A DNA stretch of 42,259 nucleotides from an uncultured Candidatus Saccharibacteria bacterium (GCA_947367565.1 CANBEI010000005.1:1-42259), one strand, 5' to 3'; positions 26,201 through 34,058 are shown, counted from the stretch's first letter. Notes: a model not told the origin generated them from the letters alone. Program-made: numbers and translations.

Positions 26201-26304
26201 CGCTGCTCAACCGATTTCTCAAATATCTTATTCTTCTTCCACCACTCAACGAGCGCTCGCTCATACTCCGCAGCGCGTCGTCGGCTCCCTGCCTTATATT
26301 TCAT
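23260..26304 (-). CDS. ileS: isoleucyl-tRNA synthetase
   Basis: 1014 residues, class I synthetase of the longer type (IleRS2-like). Rossmann core with WGWDCHGLPAENFVEKQLG, editing (CP1) domain (LLAWTTTPWTLVGN, GTGIVHIAPAYGEDD), KMSKS loop GRKMSKSLGNY (about 653) and the anticodon-binding C-terminal half. It charges tRNA-Ile. The HIGH motif reads HHGT (about residue 55), without the last His. The ATG at 26304 is 7 nt after a TATAAT (26317-26312), so the mRNA is probably leaderless. The 3' end overlaps the frame that extends from VR2. Confidence 0.95.
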   Translation of the reverse strand: MKYKAGSRRRAAEYERALVEWWKKNKIFEKSVEQRPVDDSYVFYDGPPFITGMPHHGTLLSSIVKDAVPRFWTMRGKRVERRWGWDCHGLPAENFVEKQLGITDRREIGTKWSLEDYILKARESMVANSETWQGTIDRIGRWVEFENAYRTMNKDFMESVWWAFKTLYEAGKIYEGAKVLMYDTKFATPVSKSEVTMDNDAYQEVTDPSAYVKFKLVSENAARIHEGASEISLLAWTTTPWTLVGNMALAVNPELEYGLYWNEKGEFVVAGTGFAKEQEKWEELAKFKGEELVGLEYEALEVEGGVKLVDWQKFDKGYYESRAENAHRVWGAEFVSDSDGTGIVHIAPAYGEDDYELGRKCGVPCVDVLDEYGDYLPGADDGLRAAGVRPNEEGQIQIWEANKFIAKCLEANGPIEKIEYIKHEYPFNPRSKQRIMYRAFPSWFFDVQGSKPLMIAQNENVNWFPGYLKKGRFKKNIEQAPDWNLSRDRFWATAMPVWKSGEGSVKVVGGYDELEKLSGVRLDDYHRPWVDEIEFDAWVKDGEVVPEETEGAKKEHFKRIEKVLDCWFESGSMPFAQLHYPFENKEKFERNYPADFIVEYVGQVRAWFYYVHCVNTALAEVGGFGKAAQERAEKNAFKNVITTGTLAGNDGRKMSKSLGNYTDPNELMDKFSADALRFLLLSSPVLSGEDFALTDKDVSDVARKLAMIWNVYDFFTTYAEVDGWESPDGDGHWQGELKNPLDRWIIARLHELKRDVTMGMEEYNIPKALSGVLPFVDDLSNWFVRRSRRRFWKSEDDGDKAEAYWTLWKVLTKLAQVLAPFTPFLAEELWQKMVGGDDPSASVHLTDWTATGEIDETILAEMQRVRDVIAEGLRLRMYKDEHEEQVKVRQPLAELVYDGEKLPEWGEEIVRDEVNVKRVTQGEKMRVDKTITNELAQEGWTRELVRAVQSARKKAGLNVDDRIRLDVETDVPEEWREMLMSEVLAESLDRGKNYAYDEIVKVNGENVTISLEKV

Positions 26305-26311
26305 ATTCTAT

Positions 26312-26317
26312 ATTATA
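26312..26317 (-). promoter_or_regulatory. -10 box giving a leaderless ileS mRNA
   Basis: TGCTATAAT (extended -10) on the minus strand, 7 nt before the ileS ATG; no Shine-Dalgarno, no T-box-like leader. Confidence 0.55.
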
Positions 26318-26388
26318 GCACAAACCGCCCCTACCCCGCAATAACCCCTATCAGCCGCAAACCAACATCTTTCCGTCCCAGATGAATA

Positions 26389-26417
26389 TTGACTTTTTTG
26401 GCAATCTATGATACAAT
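26389..26417 (+). promoter_or_regulatory. promoter of the 26519 gene
   Basis: TTGACT (26389-26394), 17-nt spacer, TACAAT (26412-26417). Leaves a leader of about 95 nt. Confidence 0.55.
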
Positions 26418-26518
26418 AGAAATATGGGTACTCCGTACCTTCTTTTAGGATGTCTTATTTTAGCATAAGCATCAACCTGATTACCGACCAACCCCAGCAC
26501 TTTTGAAAGGAAAATAAT

Positions 26519-27124
26519 GTGGATAATTATTTACTCAGCGCCAGCCGCAAGCGACGCGCCCGTAGAAACCCGAAAACCGACAGTCCCTGGCGATACCTCA
26601 AAGACCAACGCCATCAAGTTGCTTTAAGCGATCATCGCAGACGTTGGATTGAATCTATGAACCCCGAAGAGCTTAACCTCTTCCTTGGCGTCCACGGCCC
26701 CAACAAAATCCCCAAGATCAAGGATTGCATTCATCTCAAAGTCCAACCCTATCTGGAAGTCAAGAGTCGCGTCGATCCGAATCTACCACCCAAGATCTAT
26801 GAATTAGGCGATCAATCCACCCTCAATATTATCGGATTAGTTGACTTCAAGAAGTCGGCTGACAAACGACGCAATCTCTACAAAATAGTCGTCTATGTCA
26901 TCCAGAACGAAGCGACCTATCTCGGGGTTACCGCCCCTGAGGGCTACGAGCACAAATTACCTTTCTACAAACGTCGCCTTTTCTGTCCTCTCGCCAAAGC
27001 AAAATTTCATCTCTATTATATGACCCCCAGCCCGCAAGGCAGCTATCAGGGAGTTATCGGCAAAATCTACCAAGAAAACGGTGATCTCGTCGAGCAATAC
27101 CTTCCCGACAATTTCCGCCCGTAA
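26519..27124 (+). CDS. unrecognised basic protein
   Basis: 201 residues with GTG start 26519; AAAGGA lies 7 nt upstream, and the ATG two bases earlier is in another, short frame. A very basic N-terminus (SRKRRARRNPK), a middle with alternating charged strands (LYKIVVYVIQNEATYLGV) and an aromatic-rich C-terminus (AKFHLYYMTPSPQGSYQG). No membrane segment or known motif. Another isolated plus-strand gene with promoter and terminator, flanked by ileS and palindromic element D. Confidence 0.55.
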   Translation: MDNYLLSASRKRRARRNPKTDSPWRYLKDQRHQVALSDHRRRWIESMNPEELNLFLGVHGPNKIPKIKDCIHLKVQPYLEVKSRVDPNLPPKIYELGDQSTLNIIGLVDFKKSADKRRNLYKIVVYVIQNEATYLGVTAPEGYEHKLPFYKRRLFCPLAKAKFHLYYMTPSPQGSYQGVIGKIYQENGDLVEQYLPDNFRP

Positions 27125-27160
27125 AACCTCTATTTCTATCCATTAATCTTCTGTACAGAA

Positions 27161-27184
27161 GAGGCGCATCTGCGCCTCTTTCTT
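27161..27184 (+). terminator. intrinsic terminator of the 26519 gene
   Basis: GAGGCGCA-TC-TGCGCCTC followed by TTTCTTC, about 40 bases past the stop codon. Confidence 0.75.
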
Positions 27185-27190
27185 CATATT

Positions 27191-27304
27191 ACTAGAAGGC
27201 TTGTTAGAATGGAGTTAGTTCGGAATTCGAGGAGACGAAGCGCGTCTCCTCGACGAGCGAGACTCCGAGAAACCGAAATAACCCATTATAACAAGCCTTC
27301 TACT
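27191..27304. repeat. palindromic element D (downstream of the thioredoxin-like gene)
   Basis: 114 bp. Arms TAGAAGGCTTGTTA..AATGG..TTCGG match the complement of 27274-27304. Core GGAGACGAAGCGCGTC...CGACGAGCG closely matches element B. The right arm overlaps the stop codon (27300-27302) of the minus-strand gene, as element B does with rplU. Confidence 0.85.
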
Positions 27305-27563
27305 GCATCGCCCAATAATTCACTTCATCAAACGTCGGCAGCATCTTCCCTCTCCACATCTCCAAGACTCCGCCCTTGTTATCCAATGCCATCATCGTCG
27401 GATACTCCACCACATCATATGCCTGACAAAACCCCTCACCCTCATGCGTTTGCGGATCCAGACTCTCAATTTCTCTCCCCGTCCGCCGTTCAAATTCCCG
27501 CATCCATTCTCTCACGATACGTGAATAATCCTCACCTTCGCGCCAAACACAAACTACTCTCAT
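27300..27563 (-). CDS. thioredoxin-fold protein lacking a CxxC site
   Basis: 87 residues. The arrangement of a beta strand (MRVVCVWREG), a helix, FCQAYDVVEYPTMMALDNKG (with the cis-Pro of YPT) and GKMLPTFDEV is that of thioredoxin-like domains. The usual CxxC is absent; only isolated Cys remain. It overlaps the nrdR stop by 1 nt, so it ends the ftsA-ftsZ-nrdR unit. Its role is unknown; a link with ribonucleotide reduction would be speculation. Confidence 0.6.
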   Translation of the reverse strand: MRVVCVWREGEDYSRIVREWMREFERRTGREIESLDPQTHEGEGFCQAYDVVEYPTMMALDNKGGVLEMWRGKMLPTFDEVNYWAMQ

Positions 27564-28009
27564 TATTTCGCCCTCCTTTCACGTAAAATCCTCTCAAAAT
27601 CCCCCAATGTCTTGAAGTCTGAAAACACACTCGCATATCTCACATACGCAACTTCATTTTTCTCAGCCAAAACATCCAACACCGTATTTCCCACCTCTTC
27701 ATATCCAACAATCTCCTTACCATCCTGTCGCAATCTCTCTTCGACCGCGTTCACGACTTCTTCAATCGCCAGTTCTGAACCTAAAAATTTTCCTACACTC
27801 CGCCTCACTGACGTCGCCAACTTATCCCGATCAAAAACCTCTCTATTACCACTTCGCTTGCGCACCATCAACTGCGGCAATTCAATCCGCTCATACGTCG
27901 TAAATCGCCGCCCATCTGGGCTCACTCGCCGCCGACGAATCGTAGTTCCATCGTCCGTCTCACGGCTCTCGAGAACTTTACTATCACCGATTCTCGGAGT
28001 CGTCGCCAT
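27563..28009 (-). CDS. nrdR: NrdR-like ATP-cone repressor without zinc-ribbon cysteines
   Basis: 148 residues, the usual NrdR length. SKVLESRETDDGTTIRRRR and RRFTTYERIELPQ, then the ATP-cone (MVRKRSGNREVFDRDKL to the C-terminus) match NrdR, which represses ribonucleotide reductase genes through NrdR boxes. The N-terminal zinc ribbon normally has two CxxC pairs. Here the first is missing (MATTPRIGDSK) and the second reads SPDG, so no zinc can be bound there. It lies 6 nt after ftsZ in the same direction. Confidence 0.85.
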   Translation of the reverse strand: MATTPRIGDSKVLESRETDDGTTIRRRRVSPDGRRFTTYERIELPQLMVRKRSGNREVFDRDKLATSVRRSVGKFLGSELAIEEVVNAVEERLRQDGKEIVGYEEVGNTVLDVLAEKNEVAYVRYASVFSDFKTLGDFERILRERRAK

Positions 28010-28015
28010 CTCGGC

Positions 28016-29341
28016 TTACTGCTCCTTCTTCCCGCGTAGCCGCTCACGCAAACTTGGCGGAACATCTAGATCGTCTTCATTTTCGGTCCGAATTGAATCC
28101 CACATATTCGTCCGATTTTCAGCCGTAAAATCTGCGCTCGCTGGCTCCACACTCGGCTGCTGTGGCACAGCTGGCTGACTTGGCACTGCCTGTTCTCTCT
28201 GCGCATACGTATCATGACTCGCGCTCGCGCCAACGCTCTCATTACTACTACCATAACCACCCCCATATCCCCCGCTATACCCACTCGTACTACCATACCC
28301 ACCGGTATTGCTCATATCAACCACATCTGCCACCGTCTGACCAGAATAACTACTCTGCTCCTCGGCTGCCCGTTCTGCATCCAACTTTCGATAATATTCT
28401 GAGTCAAACCCTGTCGCCACCACCGTCACGACGATTTCATCCTCCAACTCCGGCCGAATACTCGCACCAAAGATAATGTTCGCATCCGGCGCTACCGAGC
28501 CCGTAATCACCTCCGCCGCATCCTGAATCTCACTCATCGCCATATCATATCCGCCAGCCACGCTGAACAACACGCCCCTCGCACCGTCAATCTTCACCTC
28601 AATCAACGGAGACTCAATCGCTTGTTGCGCTGCCAACACCGCTCGATTATCACCGCTCGCGCGCCCAATCCCCATCAGGGCCGAGCCGGCATTCTTCATC
28701 ACGGCTTTCACATCTGCAAAGTCCAAGTTAATCAGCGCATGTTCCGTAATCAGCTCCGAAATCCCCTGCACACCCTGCCGCAGTACATCATCAGCAATCT
28801 TAAACGTCTCAAGTAGTGGCGTCCTCGGGTCAATCGTCTGCAACAACCGGTCATTCGGAATCGTAATCAACGCATCCACATTCCGTGACAAGTTCGCAAT
28901 CGCCTCATCAGCATTTTCACGTCGTTTCGGACCCTCAAAAGTAAATGGCTTCGTCGCTACACCAACCGTCAAAATATCACGATTTTTCGCTTCTTCCGCT
29001 ACTACTGGACCAGCGCCCGAACCGGTACCGCCGCCCGCACCCAGCGTAATGAATACCATGTCTGCGCCTTCCAGCGACTTTCCAATCGCCTCGCGCGCAC
29101 TATCAGCCGCTTCGCGACCCTTGTCCGGATCACCGCCAGCACCCAAGCCCTTTCCGATGTGCACCTTCGTCTCAGCGCTCGAATGATGTAAAGCCTGTGC
29201 ATCAGTATTTACCGCAACAAATTCCACCCCAGACAAACCGACTTCTTTCATCCGGTTAATCGCCGAATTACCTGCACCGCCGACACCGACAACTTTAATG
29301 CTTGCTGAACTTTCTACCTCTGTTGGCTTAATCTCGGGCAT
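28016..29341 (-). CDS. ftsZ: cell division GTPase FtsZ
   Basis: 441 residues. Tubulin-like GTPase: GVGGAGNSAINRM, the signature GAGGGTGSGAGP (about 102-113), the T7 catalytic loop NLDFADVKAVM, a Gly/Ser/Tyr-rich linker (about 340-400) and the C-terminal peptide LDVPPSLRERL for FtsA binding. Forms the Z-ring. It lies 68 nt after ftsA, with a TATAAT-like box and GAGGTAAT ribosome binding site in the gap, so it can be transcribed separately. Confidence 0.97.
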   Translation of the reverse strand: MPEIKPTEVESSASIKVVGVGGAGNSAINRMKEVGLSGVEFVAVNTDAQALHHSSAETKVHIGKGLGAGGDPDKGREAADSAREAIGKSLEGADMVFITLGAGGGTGSGAGPVVAEEAKNRDILTVGVATKPFTFEGPKRRENADEAIANLSRNVDALITIPNDRLLQTIDPRTPLLETFKIADDVLRQGVQGISELITEHALINLDFADVKAVMKNAGSALMGIGRASGDNRAVLAAQQAIESPLIEVKIDGARGVLFSVAGGYDMAMSEIQDAAEVITGSVAPDANIIFGASIRPELEDEIVVTVVATGFDSEYYRKLDAERAAEEQSSYSGQTVADVVDMSNTGGYGSTSGYSGGYGGGYGSSNESVGASASHDTYAQREQAVPSQPAVPQQPSVEPASADFTAENRTNMWDSIRTENEDDLDVPPSLRERLRGKKEQ

Positions 29342-29409
29342 TACCTAATTACCTCACTTATCACTCTTACTTCTCTCCATTATAGCACACAAAACTCATA
29401 CGACAACCG

Positions 29410-30636
29410 TTAAAACTTTCCCAAAAACTTCTTCAAAAATCCCGGCTTCTTCTCTTTCTTTGTGCCACCCTTTGGCGCCTTTCTCGCCCCCTTTACTTCG
29501 CCCCCCTCCGCTGCTAGCAGCATCAGCCCCACCGCCGTCGCATACTCCGGCTTCAATACCGCTTCTGCCACACCATTCAACCCTGTCGGCACACCAACCT
29601 TCACTGAAGTCTGCAGTGTCTCTCGCACAAACTTATCCAGCTCCCGCATCTTCGCCCCGCCACCGGTCAAAACAATCCCCTCTGGCAGCCTCTGTTCATA
29701 ATGCGCTTTCCGTAATTCTTTCCTCACCAGAGTCAAAATCTCATCTAGCCGCGCCTGCACGACCTCATCAATCTGACTTCGTTCAAACCGCACTTCTTTT
29801 CCACGCCAACGTATCACCACCGGGCTATCTACTGCCCCAAAATTCCCAGTTGCAAACCGCCGCTTAATCTCTTCCGCCACCTCTGTATCAATCGCCAACA
29901 TCACCGCGAGGTCATTTGTAATATTATTCGACCCCACCGGTACTACACCGATATACTGCAAATCATTTTCCTCAAACACCGCCACGCTCGTCGTCGCCGC
30001 GCCAATATCGACCACTGCCACCCCGTTTTCCTTCTGTCGTTCGCTCAGCACCGCTCGCGCCGCTGCTACTACACTCGGTACAATCCGCTGCGGCGTCACA
30101 TTCGCCCCCTCTGTCGCCCGTCGGAGATTCTCATAATTCGGCGCCAACGTCGATACAACATTCGCCTTCATCTCCAATCTCAACCCCATCATCCCTAGCG
30201 GATCCTTAATTCCGCCCTGCTCATCCAGCATATACTGCAGTGGCACGACATCCAAAACTTCTTGGTTCGCCGGAATCCGCCCCTGAAGCGCCACATCCTC
30301 CACTCGCGCCAAATCATTCTCATTAATCTCATGTTCCATCGCCCCCGTCGTAATCATCCCCTCTGTCCGTGTCGACACAATCGCCGCTCCGTTAATCGAA
30401 ACTGTCGCCGCATTCACCTCGTAGCCACTCATCCGCTCGACTTCACCCAGCATCCGATCAATCGCCTGCGCCGGCCCCGACAAATTCGCAACTACACCTC
30501 GTCGCATCCCTGAATTCGGCGCCTCCGCATATCCAATCACATTCAAGTTCCCCCCACCCGAAATACTCGCCACTACCGCTCGCACGTGAGCCGTACCCAC
30601 GTCCAAACCAACAGCATAGCGCAAAATTTCATCCAT
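29410..30636 (-). CDS. ftsA: cell division protein FtsA
   Basis: 408 residues. Actin-like ATPase: AVGLDVGTAHVRAVV (phosphate 1), the 1C domain with SINGAAIVST, VAVVDIGAATTSVAVFEE (phosphate 2), GIVLTGGGAKMRELD (adenosine motif) and a basic amphipathic C-terminal tail (KKEKKPGFLKKFLGKF) for membrane binding. Tethers FtsZ to the membrane. A TATAAT (30648-30643) lies in the 18-bp gap after map, 6 nt before the ATG, so ftsA can start a leaderless transcript. Confidence 0.95.
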   Translation of the reverse strand: MDEILRYAVGLDVGTAHVRAVVASISGGGNLNVIGYAEAPNSGMRRGVVANLSGPAQAIDRMLGEVERMSGYEVNAATVSINGAAIVSTRTEGMITTGAMEHEINENDLARVEDVALQGRIPANQEVLDVVPLQYMLDEQGGIKDPLGMMGLRLEMKANVVSTLAPNYENLRRATEGANVTPQRIVPSVVAAARAVLSERQKENGVAVVDIGAATTSVAVFEENDLQYIGVVPVGSNNITNDLAVMLAIDTEVAEEIKRRFATGNFGAVDSPVVIRWRGKEVRFERSQIDEVVQARLDEILTLVRKELRKAHYEQRLPEGIVLTGGGAKMRELDKFVRETLQTSVKVGVPTGLNGVAEAVLKPEYATAVGLMLLAAEGGEVKGARKAPKGGTKKEKKPGFLKKFLGKF

Positions 30637-30642
30637 AAGCGT

Positions 30643-30648
30643 ATTATA
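30643..30648 (-). promoter_or_regulatory. -10 box giving a leaderless ftsA mRNA
   Basis: TATAAT on the minus strand within the map-ftsA gap, 6 nt before the ftsA ATG. Confidence 0.55.
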
Positions 30649-30654
30649 CCACCA

Positions 30655-31434
30655 CTAATCCGCCAGCGTCAACACCTCGCATCCATCTTCCGTCACCAAT
30701 ATCGTATGCTCACAGTGACATCCAATCGATCCATCCTTCATCTTCACCGTCCAATTACTCTCCCGATCAACATAGTTCGCCGGCTTCCCGAGACACGACA
30801 TCGGTTCAATACAAATCGTATCCCCGACCTTCAACATATAACCATGGCCCCTAGAACCATAATTCGGAATATCTGGCCGCATATGCATTTCCTTACCAAT
30901 CCCATGCCCAACATAATTCTCAATCACTCCCAATTTCCCCGCCCGCAGCACTTTTTCTACTGCATAGCCAATATCACCAATCCTCGTCCCTGCTTTTACC
31001 ACATCAATCCCCGCCCACATCGCACGTTCTGTCGTCTTAATCATCTGCTTCACTGCTGGTGAACCCTTATCTCCTACGATCATCGTAAACGCCGAGTCCG
31101 TATAATACCCCTCGTACAGCACATCGAGATCAAAACTCACCTTATCCCCCTCTTCAAACACATAATCCGTCGGCGCTCCATGCACCAACTCGTCATTCAC
31201 CGAAATACAAATCGCTCCCGGGAACGACTCCTCTAAATAATCATACGCCACCTTCGCCCCCCGCTCCTCAATCGTTTTTCGCACCCAAGCGTCAACCTCT
31301 TTCCCCGTCATCCCCGGCTTCACATACTCCCGCAAATCCCTGAGTACGCCCCCTAAAATCTTCCCCCCAGCTCGCATCGCCTTAATTTTCTCTTCTAGAT
31401 TCTCCGATTCTCTCTGTACAAATAATTTATTCAT
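30655..31434 (-). CDS. map: methionine aminopeptidase
   Basis: 259 residues, type I MetAP. Metal ligands in order: FDLDVLYEGYYTDSAFT (two Asp), YVGHGIGKEMHMRP (His), CIEPMS (Glu) and CEHTILVTEDG (Glu); substrate His in NDELVHGAP. Removes the initiator Met after deformylation by Def, which is also encoded in this window. Downstream of adk (gap about 56 nt), upstream of ftsA. Confidence 0.95.
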   Translation of the reverse strand: MNKLFVQRESENLEEKIKAMRAGGKILGGVLRDLREYVKPGMTGKEVDAWVRKTIEERGAKVAYDYLEESFPGAICISVNDELVHGAPTDYVFEEGDKVSFDLDVLYEGYYTDSAFTMIVGDKGSPAVKQMIKTTERAMWAGIDVVKAGTRIGDIGYAVEKVLRAGKLGVIENYVGHGIGKEMHMRPDIPNYGSRGHGYMLKVGDTICIEPMSCLGKPANYVDRESNWTVKMKDGSIGCHCEHTILVTEDGCEVLTLAD

Positions 31435-31490
31435 TTTCTACCTCTGTTATTCTCCATATTCTAAAAGTTTTCCACAGACTTTTCCACAAC

Positions 31491-32033
31491 TTACGTCTCC
31501 GCGGCCACCACTAATGCATCATTAATTCGCCATGCCACTTCTTCCATCGTTCCCATACCATCAACATCCAAAATCTTTATTTTCTTCTCTGTTAACGTCT
31601 CACAAACTGTATAAATATTTTGCTCAACTATCCGAAATCGCTCCTCAATCGCTCCTCGGCTCGCGTCATCCGCTCTTCCGCGCGCCGCTAACCTCCGAAA
31701 CAGTTCATCTTTCGGCACGATTATCCGCACTACCGCCTCAACTTGCTCCGCCACATGGTCACGAATCCACTCCGCCTGCGGTACTGTCCGCGGATATCCA
31801 TCTAATACAATCTCTTTCCCTTCTGCTAATGCTTGATTTATCGCTTCCGCCATCAACGGTATCGTCAACCTATCATCCACGAGTTCCCCCCGTTTTTGCA
31901 CTTCATGCACCTCTTCATTCGGTGTATCGCGCAACACCTGACCTGCCGATAGCCACACCCCACCTCGCGCCTTCGCTAAAATTTGCCCTTGCGTACTTTT
32001 TCCGCTCCCCGCCAAGCCCATTAGTATAATCAT
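31491..32033 (-). CDS. adk: adenylate kinase-like nucleoside monophosphate kinase
   Basis: 180 residues, short form without the zinc/LID insertion. P-loop MGLAGSGKSTQG, SAGQVLRD (NMP site), LDGYPRTVPQAEW (family signature DGYPR), and a LID with RLAARGRADDASRGAIEERF. Converts AMP plus ATP to two ADP. An AAGGAG site lies before the ATG. With map it recalls the adk-map pair of the ribosomal spc operon, here moved next to ftsAZ. Confidence 0.9.
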   Translation of the reverse strand: MIILMGLAGSGKSTQGQILAKARGGVWLSAGQVLRDTPNEEVHEVQKRGELVDDRLTIPLMAEAINQALAEGKEIVLDGYPRTVPQAEWIRDHVAEQVEAVVRIIVPKDELFRRLAARGRADDASRGAIEERFRIVEQNIYTVCETLTEKKIKILDVDGMGTMEEVAWRINDALVVAAET

Positions 32034-32070
32034 TTTGCTCCTTCATCCCAATTATACTACAAAATAGGGG

Positions 32071-32099
32071 TTGTGAATTCATAAAAAATTTGTTATAAT
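32071..32099 (+). promoter_or_regulatory. rpsU promoter (leaderless)
   Basis: TTGTGA (32071-32076), 17-nt spacer, TATAAT (32094-32099). The ATG starts at 32109, so transcription begins within about 0-3 nt of it; no ribosome binding site fits. Confidence 0.65.
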
Positions 32100-32108
32100 G
32101 ACACCAAT

Positions 32109-32327
32109 ATGGCAATCAAAGTAACTAGAAAAGATCAGAACGAGGCTAACGAGAACCTCATTCGTCGTTTCAATCGCAAGGTACTCCAGAGTGGTATCAT
32201 GCCTTTGAAGAAGTCGCAAATGCGCTTCTCGAAACCAATTTCGAAACGCGAACGCCGCAGCAAGGCTATCATCCGCGAAATCCGTCGCGCCGAGAAAGCC
32301 GAACGTATGCGCCTCGGACTTAAATAA
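32109..32327 (+). CDS. rpsU: 30S ribosomal protein S21
   Basis: 72 residues. MAIKVTRKDQNEANENLIRRF then KVLQSG, KKSQMRFSKPISKRERR and an Arg/Lys-rich C-terminal helix: bS21, which contacts the mRNA/anti-Shine-Dalgarno region of the 30S platform. It has its own promoter and terminator, and its mRNA appears to be leaderless, so it is made without help of the anti-SD interaction that bS21 touches. Confidence 0.93.
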   Translation: MAIKVTRKDQNEANENLIRRFNRKVLQSGIMPLKKSQMRFSKPISKRERRSKAIIREIRRAEKAERMRLGLK

Positions 32328-32359
32328 AATATCCTCCGCAAATGCGGAGGATATTTTTT
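32328..32359 (+). terminator. rpsU terminator
   Basis: AATATCCTCCGCA-AA-TGCGGAGGATATT followed by TTTTC: a perfect 13-bp stem starting right after the stop codon. Confidence 0.9.
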
Positions 32360-32393
32360 CTCGTCGACTTAATCCTTTGCGAAAACCACACCT

Positions 32394-34058
32394 CTAGCAC
32401 ACCGCCAGCTTCAAAATCCGCCCCTCTGCACTCCTAATCCCCCGAAACTCATTCTCTACTAGTTGTATCCAAACATTCACTGTCTCCCCACCCTGTAGCC
32501 GCAAATACTCCTCCGGCGCCCGAAACTGCACCAACTTCATACTCTTTCCCTGCTGGTCCCACACCATCAACCTCAGATGCTCCCCCTCCGCCCCCATCTT
32601 CGATGCTTCCGCTACTCGCACCTCTTTCAGCAAAAACACCGGCTCCGCATTTCCATTTCCAAACGGCTCTAGCTTCCGCATCTCCTCTAATAGTTCTAAC
32701 GACAAATCCTCAAACTCCCGCACCTCAAGATCCTCTCGTACCCCCAAAAACCTCTCTTGGTTCTCTAATTTCAAACTCCGATAGTACTCATTCACCGTCC
32801 GCCGAAAATCCTCCATTTTCCCAGCCTCAACTTTCAGGCCACACGCCTCTGCATGCCCTCCACCCCCAATAATATATTCACCGCACACGTTCAACGCTTC
32901 CGCCAAGTTAAACTCGCCAAAACTCCGCCCCGATCCCTTTAGAGCGCCATCCACCTCCGCGAGTACAAACGCCGGCCGTCGATATTCCTCTACCAACCTC
33001 CCCGCAATAATCCCCAGCACCCCTTCATGCCATTTCCCGTCCACAACAATCACCGGCTCATCCCCCACCCCTCGCTCTTCAATCTCCATCACCGCTTCAT
33101 TTTGCTGATTTCGCCTCTGTTCATTCAATCGGTTCAATACCAACGCCAAACTCGCCGCCTCCATCCGTGAACTCGCCATTAGCAATTTCAATGCATGCTC
33201 CGCCGTTTCCATACGCCCCGCCGCATTCAATCTTGGCCCCAGCTGAAATCCAATCGCCTCACCCCCGATCCGCTTTGTTCCCGCCACGCGCATCAGCTCT
33301 TTCAACCCCGGTCGCCGCGTCTTCGCCAAAACTTTCATCCCATAATAGCACAACCGCCGGTTTTCCCCTGTCATTCGCATGCTATCACACACCGTTCCAA
33401 TCAAGACCAAATCTAGCAACCACTTCTCCTGCCCTTCGGGTATCATCCCCGCCAACACTAAAGCCTGCGCCACCTTGAACGCTACCCCCGCCCCCGCTAA
33501 TTCTCGTAGCTCTCCTACAGCTCTCTCAGTCTTCGGCCTCTCCTGCGCATTCCTAGCTCCCTCTAACGCCATTTCTAGCGCATCTCGTCTCTTCGGATTG
33601 ACAACCGCCACCGCCTCCGGCAAACTCTCCCCGCACTCATGGTGATCCGTCACAATCGTATCTATTCCATTCTCGCGAAGCTCCCCAATAATCTCATGAT
33701 TCCGACTGCCACAATCCACCGTCACCACTAGCCCCGCCCCAGTTTCTTTCGCTTTTTGAACAACTTTCTTGCTCATCCCATATCCATCCAAAAACCGATT
33801 CGGCAGCATCACCTCTACCTCTGATATCCCAGCCAGCCTCAGCGTATCATACATAATCGTACTCGCCGTCACCCCATCAACATCGTAGTCCCCATAAATT
33901 AGCACCTTCTCGCCTCGGCTAGCCGCTTCCCGAATCCGCTCTACTGCCCGTGCCATACCCGGCAGCAACCTCGGGTCCACACACTCCTCATACGCCGGAC
34001 TCAAAAACCCTGCATCAAACTCCCGCACCCGCAGCAGCTCATCAAATAACTTACTCAC
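32394..34058 (-). CDS. recJ: single-stranded-DNA exonuclease RecJ
   Basis: 554 residues. DHH phosphoesterase motifs: YGDYDVDGVTAS (about 58), VVTVDCGSRN, TDHHECGESLP (about 136), the DHHA1 domain with GSGRSFGEFNLAEAL and GGGGHAEACGLKV, and a C-terminal OB domain. 5'-3' ssDNA exonuclease of recombination and mismatch repair. Its ATG overlaps the stop of the winged-helix gene by 4 nt. The C-terminus is a bit shorter than in E. coli, as is common in small genomes. Confidence 0.93.
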   Translation of the reverse strand: MSKLFDELLRVREFDAGFLSPAYEECVDPRLLPGMARAVERIREAASRGEKVLIYGDYDVDGVTASTIMYDTLRLAGISEVEVMLPNRFLDGYGMSKKVVQKAKETGAGLVVTVDCGSRNHEIIGELRENGIDTIVTDHHECGESLPEAVAVVNPKRRDALEMALEGARNAQERPKTERAVGELRELAGAGVAFKVAQALVLAGMIPEGQEKWLLDLVLIGTVCDSMRMTGENRRLCYYGMKVLAKTRRPGLKELMRVAGTKRIGGEAIGFQLGPRLNAAGRMETAEHALKLLMASSRMEAASLALVLNRLNEQRRNQQNEAVMEIEERGVGDEPVIVVDGKWHEGVLGIIAGRLVEEYRRPAFVLAEVDGALKGSGRSFGEFNLAEALNVCGEYIIGGGGHAEACGLKVEAGKMEDFRRTVNEYYRSLKLENQERFLGVREDLEVREFEDLSLELLEEMRKLEPFGNGNAEPVFLLKEVRVAEASKMGAEGEHLRLMVWDQQGKSMKLVQFRAPEEYLRLQGGETVNVWIQLVENEFRGIRSAEGRILKLAVC

